In this document: positions 37,470 through 47,062 of the stretch, piece by piece
Numbering within the stretch: position 1 is the first letter of the stretch
Layout of the letters: every line of letters starts with the position of its first letter
Assembly: GCA_902623195.1 (NCBI GenBank)
Contig: CACNSV010000003.1
Location: forward strand, 1-64,000
DNA length: 64,000 nucleotides
Direction: 5' to 3'
Source: an uncultured Prochlorococcus sp.
Lineage (GTDB): Bacteria > Cyanobacteriota > Cyanobacteriia > PCC-6307 > Cyanobiaceae
Notes under the pieces: model-generated
Databases searched by the model: none
What the model was told of the DNA's origin: nothing
The model's input: only the letters and a program-made list of their open reading frames with translations
Made by a program: the position numbers and the translations under genes

Positions 37470-38593
37470 AATTATTTGATGTGATTATTATAGGTGGAGG
37501 ATTATCTGGCTCATCCACAGCTGCTCATTTATCAAATAAAGGATATTCAGTTTTAGTTCTTGAAAAATCAAGCCATAAAAGCATAATTCCATGCGCGGGT
37601 GGAATGGCTGCAACCATGAGAAACTTTTTACCGATTGATATTGAGAAAGCGATAGAAACTGAAGTTAAAAGAGTTCACTTTACTTATGAATCAAAAGATA
37701 AAGTAATTGCAGAGCTGTCAGGCGTATCTCCATTTTTGATTGTTAAAAGAGAGGTATTAGATAATTTATTAATAGATAAAGCGGAAAGCCAAGGAACTTT
37801 ATTTATAAATTCTGTCAAAGTAAAAAGTCTAGAGAAGAGGAATGATAGCTGGGAAATTAAATGTAGTGATGAAAGTTATAAAGCTAGATTTTTAGTAATT
37901 GCAGACGGATCAGATTCTCATTGGTCAACTCATCTCAAACTTGGTCCTAAGCGACCTCGATACGCACAAACTGCTGCGATAAGATTAAACGGCCTAGGAA
38001 ACTTGTCAAAAAATTCTGTTAGATTCGACTTCGGATCTATTAAATATGGATTTTCATGGGCATTTCCATTAAAACAATCTATAAACATCGGTATAGGTAC
38101 ATTTATCGGTAATTATCAAATAAATAATAAATATCTAAGTAAAAGGATTATTAATTATTTTGGATTTAATACCGACGATTATAAAACTATTTATAAAAGA
38201 TTAAGAATTTGGAACGGTTTTTATAATCTGCATATTGATAGAGCTTTGGTTGTAGGAGATGCTGCCTCCCTATGTGACCCTTTCTTAGCAGAGGGTATAA
38301 GGCCTTCATTATTAAGCAGTTTTTATGCTGCTGAATCAATTCATGATTGCCTATCAAATAATGACTATGATTTATCTAATTATTCCAAAATCATGCAACT
38401 TAAGTGGAGTAAATCAATGGCTTGGGGTAAAAGGATTGCTGAAGTCTTCTATAGATTCCCACAAACTGGCTATAGATTAGGTGTTAAACGTAAAACAGCA
38501 CCAAAAAGGATAGCTCAAATATTATCAGGTGAAATGAGTTATTCTGATATCGCTCAAAGGGTAATAAAAAGACTGTTATTTCAAAATTCTTAA
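37466..38593 (+). CDS. Geranylgeranyl-reductase-family flavoprotein
   Basis: A 375-residue FAD-dependent oxidoreductase related to ChlP-type geranylgeranyl reductases. The Rossmann motif is [19 protein letters not shown], with [10 protein letters not shown], the second FAD motif [20 protein letters not shown] and [14 protein letters not shown]. It is shorter and more divergent than true ChlP and probably acts on another isoprenoid or lipid; the substrate is not readable. The start is TTG overlapping the frr stop by four bases, implying coupled translation. Confidence 0.85.
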   Translation: MKLFDVIIIGGGLSGSSTAAHLSNKGYSVLVLEKSSHKSIIPCAGGMAATMRNFLPIDIEKAIETEVKRVHFTYESKDKVIAELSGVSPFLIVKREVLDNLLIDKAESQGTLFINSVKVKSLEKRNDSWEIKCSDESYKARFLVIADGSDSHWSTHLKLGPKRPRYAQTAAIRLNGLGNLSKNSVRFDFGSIKYGFSWAFPLKQSINIGIGTFIGNYQINNKYLSKRIINYFGFNTDDYKTIYKRLRIWNGFYNLHIDRALVVGDAASLCDPFLAEGIRPSLLSSFYAAESIHDCLSNNDYDLSNYSKIMQLKWSKSMAWGKRIAEVFYRFPQTGYRLGVKRKTAPKRIAQILSGEMSYSDIAQRVIKRLLFQNS

Positions 38594-38630
38594 AATAAAT
38601 TTTTTATAAAAAAATTAATAATTATAAAAC

Positions 38631-39635
38631 TTATAGCTTTATTAGCTTTTCATTACTAATCTCACTATATCTATTTACCAGTAACTTCTCTAGTTCCTCA
38701 ATTGCTTTACTAAAACCAGTAATACCCTCACTCAACTTTTCGCTAGCCATTTGGTCCTCAAGCATATTTAATCTAAAATCTCTTTCTTCAAATACATACT
38801 CTGGGGAATTATCTGAAATAAATTCCTTATCTAATTTCTTAATCAACTTTTCATTTTGATCATTAAGCTCTTGGAGCAATTTGGGAGAAATAGTAAGCAA
38901 ATCACACCCCGCCAATTCTTTAATCTCCTCAATATTCCTAAAACTTGCTCCCATTACTTCTGTTGCGAATCCCTTTTCCTTAAAATAATTAAATATCTTT
39001 GTAACTGAAATAACTCCTGGATCCTCATTTCCAGGAAATGATATTCTTCCGGTTTTTGCTTTATGCCAGTCTAAAATTCGACCAACAAATGGAGAGATAA
39101 GAGTTACTTTTGCATTTGCGCATGCAACTGCCTGGCAAAAATTGAAAAGCAAAGTAAGATTACAACTTATTCCCTTTCTCTCTAATATTTCTGCAGCCTT
39201 AATTCCCTCCCATGTCGAAGCAATTTTAATTAAAATCCTACTTTTATCAATCCCATAGTTTTTATATTGCTTGATAATTTTTATAGCCTTTGATACCGTT
39301 GCATCGGTATCAAAACTCAATCTAGCATCAACCTCAGTAGATACTCTTCCTGATATAATTCCTAAAATCTCTTTTCCAAAAAGAACAGATACTTGATCAA
39401 TTGCTTCTCTGACAAACTCTTTTTGTTTACATTCTCCGGGATATAATTTTTTTGAATTTTCCAAAGCTTTATCTATTAATTTCAAATAGTTTGGATTTTT
39501 TGCTGCCGCTAATATAAGAGAGGGATTGGTAGTTGCATCTCTTGGTTTAAATTTTTTAATAGCATCTAAATCGCCTGTATCTGCAACTACAGTAGTCATT
39601 GATGATAATTGTTCTAATACTGATTTCATTGACAT
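38631..39635 (-). CDS. tal: Transaldolase
   Basis: A 334-residue TalB-type transaldolase of the pentose phosphate pathway, which transfers a dihydroxyacetone unit from sedoheptulose 7-phosphate. Seen: [20 protein letters not shown], the Schiff-base lysine in [40 protein letters not shown] and [16 protein letters not shown]. Length matches the class I subfamily. In marine picocyanobacteria cyanophages carry a shorter talC homologue; this is the host-type long form. It is convergent with the flavoprotein gene (37-base gap). Confidence 0.96.
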   Translation of the reverse strand: MSMKSVLEQLSSMTTVVADTGDLDAIKKFKPRDATTNPSLILAAAKNPNYLKLIDKALENSKKLYPGECKQKEFVREAIDQVSVLFGKEILGIISGRVSTEVDARLSFDTDATVSKAIKIIKQYKNYGIDKSRILIKIASTWEGIKAAEILERKGISCNLTLLFNFCQAVACANAKVTLISPFVGRILDWHKAKTGRISFPGNEDPGVISVTKIFNYFKEKGFATEVMGASFRNIEEIKELAGCDLLTISPKLLQELNDQNEKLIKKLDKEFISDNSPEYVFEERDFRLNMLEDQMASEKLSEGITGFSKAIEELEKLLVNRYSEISNEKLIKL

Positions 39636-39713
39636 AACTATTATCTATTTTTAACTTAGCTCTTTATCAAATTGAAATCACCCTAAAATTTGTTTTTTTA
39701 ACTAAAAAATCGA

Positions 39714-41471
39714 TTAATTTAAAGGTTTATTAACAATTAATGCATTCTGTGTAGCTGATGGGGGTATTTTTTCCAGAACTATCAGGCTCTCAATGATTTC
39801 TTTTGCTACAGGAACTGCAACTGTTGATCCATAAGCATAAGGTTTGTTAGGTTCATCAATTAATACAAAGACGAGATACTTAGGTTTATCAACTGGTAAT
39901 ATCGCAACAAAACTACAAGCTATCCCCGAATAAATTCCACTTATTGCTTTTTGAGCAGTTCCTGTTTTTCCAGCAATTCGGTATCCATTTATTTTTAGAT
40001 TAGATCCACTCCCTTCCTTTACCACTGTTTCCATCCAATTAAGAATGACTTTAGAAACATTCTCTGAAAAGAATTTATTTCTCTCTAGATCACTACTGTT
40101 TCTCTGAAATTCAAAAGTAACATGGGGGGATACTTCATATCCTCCGTTCGCTAAGGCTGCATGTAATTGAACTAATTTCAAAGGAGAAATTGAAAAACCT
40201 TGACCATAAGATGCTACTGCTTGGTGAATCGGTTGATTAACAAAAATCTCTCTAGACTTTATTTGTCCAGGGGTAGATTCAAATAAATCAGTTTCAATTC
40301 CTTCATCTAAACCAATTTTTTTAAACCAATTCCAATGGGTTATTGGCTTTAAATTTCGCATTATTTTTACCATACCAACATTACTTGAGACTTGAAGAAC
40401 TTTTGGATAATTAATATAGCCATTACCCTTTTTATTCCAATTGGATAGTGCCCAGCCTCCAACATTGATTTGACCATTATCTAAGACAAAGCCATCCTTT
40501 TGGATAACTTTTTCTTCTAAAGCAAAAGCAAGATTTATAGGTTTAAAAGTAGATCCAGGTTCAAACAAATCTTGCAGATACCATCCTTTAAATACTTTTT
40601 GATCATATTCCCAAAATCTTTGAGGATCATAAGAGGGAACAGATGCAAGCGACAATATTTCGCCATTATTAACATTCATAACTATTGTCAAACCTTTTTT
40701 TGCATTCCAATTCTTTACTTGTTTGGTAAGAACATTAAATGCAATTTTTTGCAATCTTGAATCAAGTGTTAATTTAATTTTTTTATCATCATTAGATAAA
40801 TCTAATGGACCTTTACCATCAGGTAATAGAAAACCTTTACCGTCTTTTTTAAAAATATTACTTTTTTGGATAATTTGAATTTTATCCTCCAAAAACAACT
40901 CTAAACCAGATGATCCCTTTCTCTCATCATTGACGAAACCAACTATATTTGAGAATGTATTTCCTTGTGGATAAAATCTTTTAGATTGAATCTCTAAATC
41001 TATCCCACTTATATTTAAATTTCTTATATTTTTTGCTTGTTCTTCATTCAAATTATCAAATAATCTAACCCCATCTCTTGTATTTTTAAATTTATTAAAT
41101 AGTAATTTCTTATCAAGATTTAATATTGGCGCAAGTTTAATAACAACCTCTTCAATAGTTCTTCTTTGATTAGATTTATCACCAGGGAACCTAAAGTATT
41201 TGGGGTGTCCCCATAACTCGTATTGAATTTTATCAAATGCTATTAATCTATTATTTCTGTCTACAATTTGTCTTCTAGTTTTTAGAACATTCGTTCTTTT
41301 CATCTGTCTTGCTAATGCTTCATTTTTTAATTTTGAAGCATTGAAAACTTGGAGGTAAACTAATTTAGATAATAAACCAAGTATTAAAATTAAAGAGGTA
41401 ATATAAATTGATTTAAAACGAATTGAGCCAAGGGGAATTAGCTTTACGATTTTTTTTCTTCTTTTATCCAT
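39714..41471 (-). CDS. ftsI: Septal peptidoglycan transpeptidase FtsI (PBP3)
   Basis: A 585-residue class B penicillin-binding protein that cross-links peptidoglycan at the division septum. One N-terminal membrane anchor (about 19-42, IYITSLILILGLLSKLVYLQ) is followed by the dimerisation domain and a transpeptidase domain with SxxK in FEPGSTFKPINLAF, SxN in VSSNVGMVKIM and KTG in IAGKTGTAQKAI, all intact. It starts 11 bases after the bitopic protein proposed as FtsL, repeating the ftsL-ftsI order of many bacteria. Confidence 0.96.
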   Translation of the reverse strand: MDKRRKKIVKLIPLGSIRFKSIYITSLILILGLLSKLVYLQVFNASKLKNEALARQMKRTNVLKTRRQIVDRNNRLIAFDKIQYELWGHPKYFRFPGDKSNQRRTIEEVVIKLAPILNLDKKLLFNKFKNTRDGVRLFDNLNEEQAKNIRNLNISGIDLEIQSKRFYPQGNTFSNIVGFVNDERKGSSGLELFLEDKIQIIQKSNIFKKDGKGFLLPDGKGPLDLSNDDKKIKLTLDSRLQKIAFNVLTKQVKNWNAKKGLTIVMNVNNGEILSLASVPSYDPQRFWEYDQKVFKGWYLQDLFEPGSTFKPINLAFALEEKVIQKDGFVLDNGQINVGGWALSNWNKKGNGYINYPKVLQVSSNVGMVKIMRNLKPITHWNWFKKIGLDEGIETDLFESTPGQIKSREIFVNQPIHQAVASYGQGFSISPLKLVQLHAALANGGYEVSPHVTFEFQRNSSDLERNKFFSENVSKVILNWMETVVKEGSGSNLKINGYRIAGKTGTAQKAISGIYSGIACSFVAILPVDKPKYLVFVLIDEPNKPYAYGSTVAVPVAKEIIESLIVLEKIPPSATQNALIVNKPLN

Positions 41472-41482
41472 TTATTTAAAAA

Positions 41483-41839
41483 TTAAAAACCTTTCTGATA
41501 TATTCCATCATCAAAACCTCTCTTAATCTCTTTAAATACTGATGAAATAAAATTTATCCTCTCTTTTTCTCTTGTTTTTATTAAATAAATTAGATCATCT
41601 GGGTTAGTTCTCTTTATATTATCTTTATGATCGATTTCATTTAAAAAGTATTGTTCAGTTTTAGATATATATTCAATGATATTATTATTTTTTTCCCTTA
41701 ATTCAATCATACTTGAATAAAACATTGTCCATTTCCTTTGATTATTTAGAGAAATAAAAGATAAAAGTAAAATTAAAATAATAATTGATATGTTTAAACG
41801 ATTGATTATTTTGAAATAGATCTCCGACTTTATATACAT
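41483..41839 (-). CDS. Bitopic membrane protein, candidate FtsL
   Basis: A 118-residue protein with a short basic cytoplasmic tail, one membrane helix (about 14-34, LNISIIILILLLSFISL) and a ~80-residue charged, helical outer part likely to form a coiled coil (ELREKNNNIIEYISKTEQYF). Size, topology and position 11 bases before ftsI match FtsL, the FtsI/FtsW activator, whose sequence is poorly conserved. A TTG two codons upstream of ATG 41839 is an alternative start. The identification rests on layout and synteny only. Confidence 0.72.
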   Translation of the reverse strand: MYIKSEIYFKIINRLNISIIILILLLSFISLNNQRKWTMFYSSMIELREKNNNIIEYISKTEQYFLNEIDHKDNIKRTNPDDLIYLIKTREKERINFISSVFKEIKRGFDDGIYQKGF

Positions 41840-41987
41840 CTTCAATTTTTTAATTTGATATCTATTAGTTCTTTAAATAAGTAAATAAGAATGAATAACT
41901 TCATAACTCACTATTTTTAAAAATAAAAAACTTATAAGTCAAATAAACACTTATCAAATTTATTTGCAAGTTTATTCAAGAAATATA

Positions 41988-43340
41988 CTAAGTTCTTAAT
42001 AAAAATAGATTTAGAAATGTTAGTCCATTCCAAAAAGAATGCATAACAATTGATGAAGATAATCTTCCCGAAATTAATCGAGTTGTAGCCAAACCTATAC
42101 CAAGTACAAATAAAGGAGGAAATTCATTTAAACTTAAATGAGCTAGTGCAAAAACAAATGAGGATATTAATATACCAAAAGTTTTACCGTAATCTCTAGT
42201 CAAGACTGGTAATAAAACACCCCTAAAAATAATTTCCTCAAATAACGGAGCAATAAAGGTAGTAGTCAAAAATAATAATACAAAAGCAAAATAATTATTA
42301 TTATTTAAAACTATTTCTAAAAGTGGATTACTTCCAGCTTGATTCTCAACAATTAAATTCATTATTAATGAAGTTAAAAGAACAAAGGGTATTATCATAA
42401 TCCATCCTTTAAATCCTTGATAGATTGATTCTTTTATAGGTTTAATTCTGAATTGAAAGTAATCTTTTTCAAGATTAAATGATTTATCAAGATTTTTTAT
42501 TTGCCTATAAATTATATAAAGGGGCGGGATAGCCATAAATAAATATCCAAGAAATATTCTTAAAGACTGCGTAATTTCATATGGAAGATTTTTCGAAAAA
42601 ACATCAACTAAAGTTATAGATATTAATGGAGAGATAACTTCACCAAGTACAACAAAACCACCAGCCACTAAAAGAATCATATCTAACGAATTAAGATCTA
42701 AAGATTCATAATCTGCCCAATTTATAGCTTTCAACTTTATTATTCTAAATGATGATTTTAATACTAAAAGTGAACCAAATAAAATTGATAGTAATGGAAT
42801 TATTCTAATAATTATTAATTTTAAAAACATAAATTGAGCCAACCTATTAGTAATTATTGCGCTCTTATTAAGATTAAATTTTTCACTTACTAAATTAAAT
42901 AAGTATTTATCATTTTTTAGATCATTAATTACTTCATTAGGGAGTTTGTAGGATTTACTTAAATAAGAATTATAGAGATTTTCAGATATATTTATATAAG
43001 TTGGATTATCAAATTTATCAAAGTAAGATTGATCAATTTGCTTATCAGGATCTTGCAAAAGTAACCAAATTAATTTGCTCCTCTCTGTAAGTTCATTAAA
43101 TGATATTTTTAAAAGAGAATTTTTCATTTCCTCTCTTACTGAATTAGGGAAAAATATTTTTAAATTTTCTGGGACAGCGGGCATCGCTAGCTCAGAAATT
43201 TCAATTTCTTTTTGAGAGATATCAAATGAAATAGATGGTCTATTTAAGCTTTCTTTAAGTCCTTGTTGCCATACAAAAAAAGTAATAATTAAAGATGCTA
43301 TCGCCAAAAATATTTTTACAGTCGAATTCTTTTTATTCAT
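41988..43340 (-). CDS. CPBP (CAAX/Rce1-like) intramembrane protease
   Basis: A 450-residue polytopic membrane protein. An N-terminal signal-type helix (FLAIASLIITFFVWQ) and a ~160-residue soluble segment precede about eight hydrophobic helices. The CPBP motifs are in the last third: FEEIIFRGVLLPVL (EExxxR), FALAHLSLNEFPPLF (FxxxH) and SSIVMHSFWNGLTFL (HxxxN/D), so the catalytic set is complete. The family includes prenyl-protein and bacteriocin-immunity proteases; the soluble insertion of ~120 residues near the start is the unusual part. The substrate is unknown. Confidence 0.88.
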   Translation of the reverse strand: MNKKNSTVKIFLAIASLIITFFVWQQGLKESLNRPSISFDISQKEIEISELAMPAVPENLKIFFPNSVREEMKNSLLKISFNELTERSKLIWLLLQDPDKQIDQSYFDKFDNPTYINISENLYNSYLSKSYKLPNEVINDLKNDKYLFNLVSEKFNLNKSAIITNRLAQFMFLKLIIIRIIPLLSILFGSLLVLKSSFRIIKLKAINWADYESLDLNSLDMILLVAGGFVVLGEVISPLISITLVDVFSKNLPYEITQSLRIFLGYLFMAIPPLYIIYRQIKNLDKSFNLEKDYFQFRIKPIKESIYQGFKGWIMIIPFVLLTSLIMNLIVENQAGSNPLLEIVLNNNNYFAFVLLFLTTTFIAPLFEEIIFRGVLLPVLTRDYGKTFGILISSFVFALAHLSLNEFPPLFVLGIGLATTRLISGRLSSSIVMHSFWNGLTFLNLFLLRT

Positions 43341-43436
43341 ATATTAAATTTAAAAATTTTATTTGTTTTATCGATCATCATACTTAATTTAATCATGCCA
43401 TGAGATGATTAAGTTTAGTCATAAAAAATTAGATTA

Positions 43437-44756
43437 ATGCCAATGCGTTTATTTTTAGTGAGACATGGTTTAAGTAGTTTTAATAAAAAAGGCTTAATTC
43501 AAGGAAGAATTGATGAATCTTATCTTACGGATGAAGGATATAAGCAAGCAACATTAACGGGAAATATTTTAAATGAAATAAAGTTTGATCAAATATATTC
43601 TTCTCCTTTAAAAAGAGCAGCAGAAACTGCGAAAGAAGTAGAAAAATGTTTCAAAGAAAATTTTAATATTCATTTTGATAAAAATTTACTTGAAGTTGAT
43701 CTTCATAAATGGTCTGGATTAACAAGTAAAGATATTGAAAGCAAATACAAAGATTCTTATTTAGTTTGGAAAAATGATCCGGAGAGATTAGAACTCAAAA
43801 ATAAAGATAATAAAACTTATAAACCTATCCAAGATTTATTTGAACAAGCAGAAGTATTTATTCGAAATTTACGAGAAGAAAATAAAAGTAATAAAAATCA
43901 AAACATTTTAATAATTGCTCATAATGCAATTTTACGATGTTTAATTCTTTACTTATTAAATAAACCAAATAAAGGTTTTAGAAAAATAAGGCTAGATAAT
44001 GCATCAATATCCATAGTTAATATTTCTATATCATCAAATTCTTTTAATGCTCAAATTGAGTGTCTTAATCAAACTGCCCATTTGAATCAAAAAATACCAA
44101 AAAAAATTGGAGATTCAAGAATAATACTTGTGCGACACGGAGAAACGAATTGGAATAAAGAAGGTAGATTCCAAGGTCAAATTGATATCCCCCTTAATGA
44201 AAAAGGTAAAGAACAAGCCTCTAAAGCATCTGAATATCTAGAGGATATCAAATTTACAAAAGCCTTCTCAAGTTCTATGAAAAGACCTTATGAAACAGCA
44301 AAAATAATTCTTAAAAAGAATGATATCCAAATAGAAAAGATTGACAAATTGGTAGAGATAAGCCATGGACTATGGGAAGGGAAATTAGAGGAAGAAATCA
44401 AAAAGACATGGCCAGAAATGCTAAAGAACTGGCATGAGGAACCTGAATCTGTAACTATGCCCGAAGGAGAATCAATTAAACAAGTTTCTGATAGGGCTAT
44501 CTCTGCCTGGAATCTTATTTGTAACTCACAACAAGAAAAAGACACTAGCTTATTAGTGGCTCATGATGCTGTGAACAAAACATTAATTTGTCATATTTTA
44601 GGTTTAAGTTATTCAGACATATGGATGATAAAACAAGGAAATGGTGGGATTACTGTTATTGATATCTTTAAGAATAAAAATTATGTTTTAAGCTCGGTCA
44701 ATATAACAAATCATTTAGGTCAAATTATAGACTCCACAGCTTCAGGAGCTCTCTAA
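43437..44756 (+). CDS. Two-domain histidine phosphatase (phosphoglycerate-mutase-like)
   Basis: A 439-residue fusion of two histidine phosphatase domains. The first has LFLVRHGLSSFNKKG (RHG at 9-11), SSPLKRAAETAKEV and IIAHNAILRCL. The second, from about residue 223, has RIILVRHGETNWNKEGRFQG, SSSMKRPYETAKIIL, EISHGLWEGK and LVAHDAVNKTLICH. Both keep the catalytic His pair. Double-domain proteins of this kind are annotated as phosphoglycerate mutase in cyanobacteria, but cyanobacterial members studied include phosphoserine phosphatase, so the substrate is open. ATG 43443 is an alternative start. Confidence 0.87.
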   Translation: MPMRLFLVRHGLSSFNKKGLIQGRIDESYLTDEGYKQATLTGNILNEIKFDQIYSSPLKRAAETAKEVEKCFKENFNIHFDKNLLEVDLHKWSGLTSKDIESKYKDSYLVWKNDPERLELKNKDNKTYKPIQDLFEQAEVFIRNLREENKSNKNQNILIIAHNAILRCLILYLLNKPNKGFRKIRLDNASISIVNISISSNSFNAQIECLNQTAHLNQKIPKKIGDSRIILVRHGETNWNKEGRFQGQIDIPLNEKGKEQASKASEYLEDIKFTKAFSSSMKRPYETAKIILKKNDIQIEKIDKLVEISHGLWEGKLEEEIKKTWPEMLKNWHEEPESVTMPEGESIKQVSDRAISAWNLICNSQQEKDTSLLVAHDAVNKTLICHILGLSYSDIWMIKQGNGGITVIDIFKNKNYVLSSVNITNHLGQIIDSTASGAL

Positions 44757-44848
44757 GTATTTAATAATTACAAATAAAATATAATTTTCTTTATGAAAGC
44801 TTTAATAAAAACTAAATTTTTAAAAAGGCTTTAATTACTTATACAAAT

Positions 44849-45559
44849 TTAAAAAAATCCGAAAGTTCTTAAGGGCCAAAATCTAAAATAAGCTTTGCCG
44901 ATAATCTCATCTTTATGCAGAAATTTACTACCAGGCCAGTATCGCCCATCCCAGCTGTTTCCTCTATTATCTCCTAGTACTAAATAATGATCTTTAGGTA
45001 CTTTTAAATCTCTAAATCGGCCACAATCGTTAAATAATGATTCATCACACTTTTTTACTAAATATGGTTCATTGAGCTTATTTTGATTTACAAACACCTC
45101 TCCAAATTGATTAACACTCACTACCTCGCCAGATAATGCAACAATTCTTTTTATATATGCATCACAAGCACGATCACCAATACCAGGAATAATAGACATT
45201 GGAGGCAAACTCATAAAAAAACAATATGAATTATTTGGTAATGGTTTAGATCTAAATTTAATCAACTTTTTATCAAAGGAGAAAGGTGAATTAAATACAA
45301 CTATATCCCCCCTTTTAAGTTCTCTATTTTTAATAGAAAATTTTTCTATTAAAATTCGATCATTTATTTGTAACTCAGGTAACATTGATCCTGATGGAAT
45401 ATATCTAGGTTCAAGAATAAAAGTTCTACAAGAAGAAATTATAAAAGTAAGGAATAAAAGTGGTAACCATTCATTAACTATTTCCATATTTGAACCTTTA
45501 AAGAAAGATTTAAAATCTCTCAAAAAAAACTTTTTAAATTTGAAATGATTTTTTTTCAA
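44849..45559 (-). CDS. lepB: Signal peptidase I
   Basis: A serine-lysine protease that removes signal peptides of exported and thylakoid-lumen proteins. One membrane helix (WLPLLFLTFIISSCRTFIL) precedes the catalytic Ser in PRYIPSGSMLPELQINDRIL, the catalytic Lys in DAYIKRIVALSGEVVSV and the GDNRGNSWDGRYWP box. The frame opens with TTG 45559 (236 residues, with a very basic 24-residue cytoplasmic tail); ATG 45487 would give 212 residues starting just before the helix. Either is possible. Confidence 0.93.
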   Translation of the reverse strand: MKKNHFKFKKFFLRDFKSFFKGSNMEIVNEWLPLLFLTFIISSCRTFILEPRYIPSGSMLPELQINDRILIEKFSIKNRELKRGDIVVFNSPFSFDKKLIKFRSKPLPNNSYCFFMSLPPMSIIPGIGDRACDAYIKRIVALSGEVVSVNQFGEVFVNQNKLNEPYLVKKCDESLFNDCGRFRDLKVPKDHYLVLGDNRGNSWDGRYWPGSKFLHKDEIIGKAYFRFWPLRTFGFF

Positions 45560-45635
45560 AATATTTTTATCAAATTACTTAAAAATAATAGCTCTAAAAA
45601 AATAAATAGCTCAAATATTATGAGTTAATAATACC

Positions 45636-46184
45636 TTAAATAATTGTTTTCGTTTTTTTTAAAACTTTAAAACTTTTCTTTTTATTTGGAGTACATTTCT
45701 TAATAAGTTCATCAACGACATCATAATCTCTCCAACCATTTATTTGAACAGTTCTTCCTTCTAAGCCTTTACTAGTTCTAAAAAATTCAGCAACATCCTC
45801 TAATTGACTTGCGGCGATCTGTTGAATACTAACGATATTACTTTGCATCCCATTTGCTACTGGAACACATAACAATTTACCATCATATTCTCCACAATCA
45901 TGCATATCTAAAACCCCTATTGGTCTAGCTTTTATTAGACAACCTGCAAATGTTGGTTCATCCATAATTATCATTGCATCAAGAGGTGCTCCATCATCTG
46001 CCAATGTATTTGGAATAAAACCATAATCGAATGGGTATCTTACAGAGGAATGTAATATTCTATCCAAGGACATAATTCCTGCATCTGAACAATATTCATA
46101 TTTATTTCTACTACCAGCGGGTATTTCAACTATTAAATTGACTATACCTTTCTTGGGTGAGGGGGGTATTGCACTAATATCCAT
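45636..46184 (-). CDS. Family I inorganic pyrophosphatase orthologue with lost active-site residues
   Basis: A 182-residue protein clearly homologous to the standard cyanobacterial pyrophosphatase. Many active-site residues remain (E20, K28, E30, R42, Y50, Y54, D64, D69, D96, D101, K103, K139 in this numbering). But the usual DGDPLD is DGAPLD (Ala66, codon GCA) and the usual YK is SK (Ser138). The Asp corresponds to E. coli D67, important for water activation, and the Tyr to Y141. Catalysis is likely weak or absent. The start ATG 46184 encodes MDISAIPPSPKKG; longer starts overlap the upstream gene. A second, intact enzyme is at 60928-61515. Confidence 0.88.
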   Translation of the reverse strand: MDISAIPPSPKKGIVNLIVEIPAGSRNKYEYCSDAGIMSLDRILHSSVRYPFDYGFIPNTLADDGAPLDAMIIMDEPTFAGCLIKARPIGVLDMHDCGEYDGKLLCVPVANGMQSNIVSIQQIAASQLEDVAEFFRTSKGLEGRTVQINGWRDYDVVDELIKKCTPNKKKSFKVLKKTKTII

Positions 46185-46419
46185 CTTTTTTAACCATCTC
46201 ATTATAAAAACCAGTTCTTGGGAGAAATGGTCTTTCAAAAAAAACACTAATAGCTGGTAAAAACAATGTCATGAAAGCTAGAATAAAACCAATTAAGTTA
46301 GAGGATACATCCTTAATACTTAAAGGATCATCATCATCTTTTCCAAATTCATCTCTATTAGAAATAAATGGAGATCCTTTAGAAATATTGTTGGCAAACT
46401 GCTTTGGATTGGTATCCAT
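46174..46419 (-). CDS. Small membrane protein of unknown function
   Basis: An 81-residue protein with an acidic N-terminal half (DEFGKDDDDPLSIKD) and one hydrophobic helix (SSNLIGFILAFMTLFLPAIS) followed by FFERPFLPRTGFYNEM. It overlaps the pyrophosphatase-like start by 11 bases in another frame, a spacing seen in genuinely coupled genes. Not recognised. The acidic front and single helix resemble small photosynthesis-associated proteins, but nothing specific supports that. Confidence 0.65.
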   Translation of the reverse strand: MDTNPKQFANNISKGSPFISNRDEFGKDDDDPLSIKDVSSNLIGFILAFMTLFLPAISVFFERPFLPRTGFYNEMVKKDGY

Positions 46420-46530
46420 TAAGAGTTTATTATTTTGCTTAATTAAAGTTAAGATTAATTCTTAACACTTACATTTTACAATCAAGGTGAAAATAAATCA
46501 AAATTCTCAAAAATTAGACTTTTTGTAAAA

Positions 46531-46881
46531 TTATTTTTCTTCAAGAAGATCCCTAATTAATTTTAATTCTTGAAGTATTTGTAAAAGAACATTTTGTGTA
46601 GCTGAAGAAGGAGAATTTAGCACTTCAACAGTGACTTCTTTTATTCTAAGGATATCTTTTGCAAATCTCGCTATTTCATTAGGATGAAACATTAAGGGAT
46701 CTTTTTGATCAGTTCTATATTCAGGATTTAATTTTCTTGGATTAAAATTTGGATTCAAATTTCTAACATCAGTATTTGTGTATCTGTAAACAGATGCTCT
46801 TGATCTATTAAGAAATTTTTGAACTTCATCAATACCAACCAACTCCTCTGAACTAGAAATATTAGATTCTATATTTTCCAT
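46531..46881 (-). CDS. Small HTH-type protein of unknown function
   Basis: A 116-residue soluble protein with a MerR/excisionase-like helix-turn-helix near the N-terminus (GIDEVQKFLNRSRASVYRYT at about 16-35), a central segment FNPRKLNPEYRTDQKDPLMF, then FHPNEIARFAKDILRI and a C-terminal helix QNVLLQILQELKLIRDLLEE that could dimerise. It may be a DNA-binding regulator; I cannot name the family. It is 111 bases upstream of the small membrane protein on the same strand, and divergent from proS. Confidence 0.68.
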   Translation of the reverse strand: MENIESNISSSEELVGIDEVQKFLNRSRASVYRYTNTDVRNLNPNFNPRKLNPEYRTDQKDPLMFHPNEIARFAKDILRIKEVTVEVLNSPSSATQNVLLQILQELKLIRDLLEEK

Positions 46882-47062
46882 AGCTTTCTTTAAAATCCAT
46901 TTGTATTAAAAATAAACTTTGTTAAAGTTTAATTTAAGTCTTGTTATTGAAAAAGTTAGCAGATAGGTAAGTGCAATTCCATGCGCCTTTAGGGACTCAA
47001 GACACTTTAAAATTTTTTAAACCATAGATTGATAAAATTAATATACTTTCATAAATCTATTG

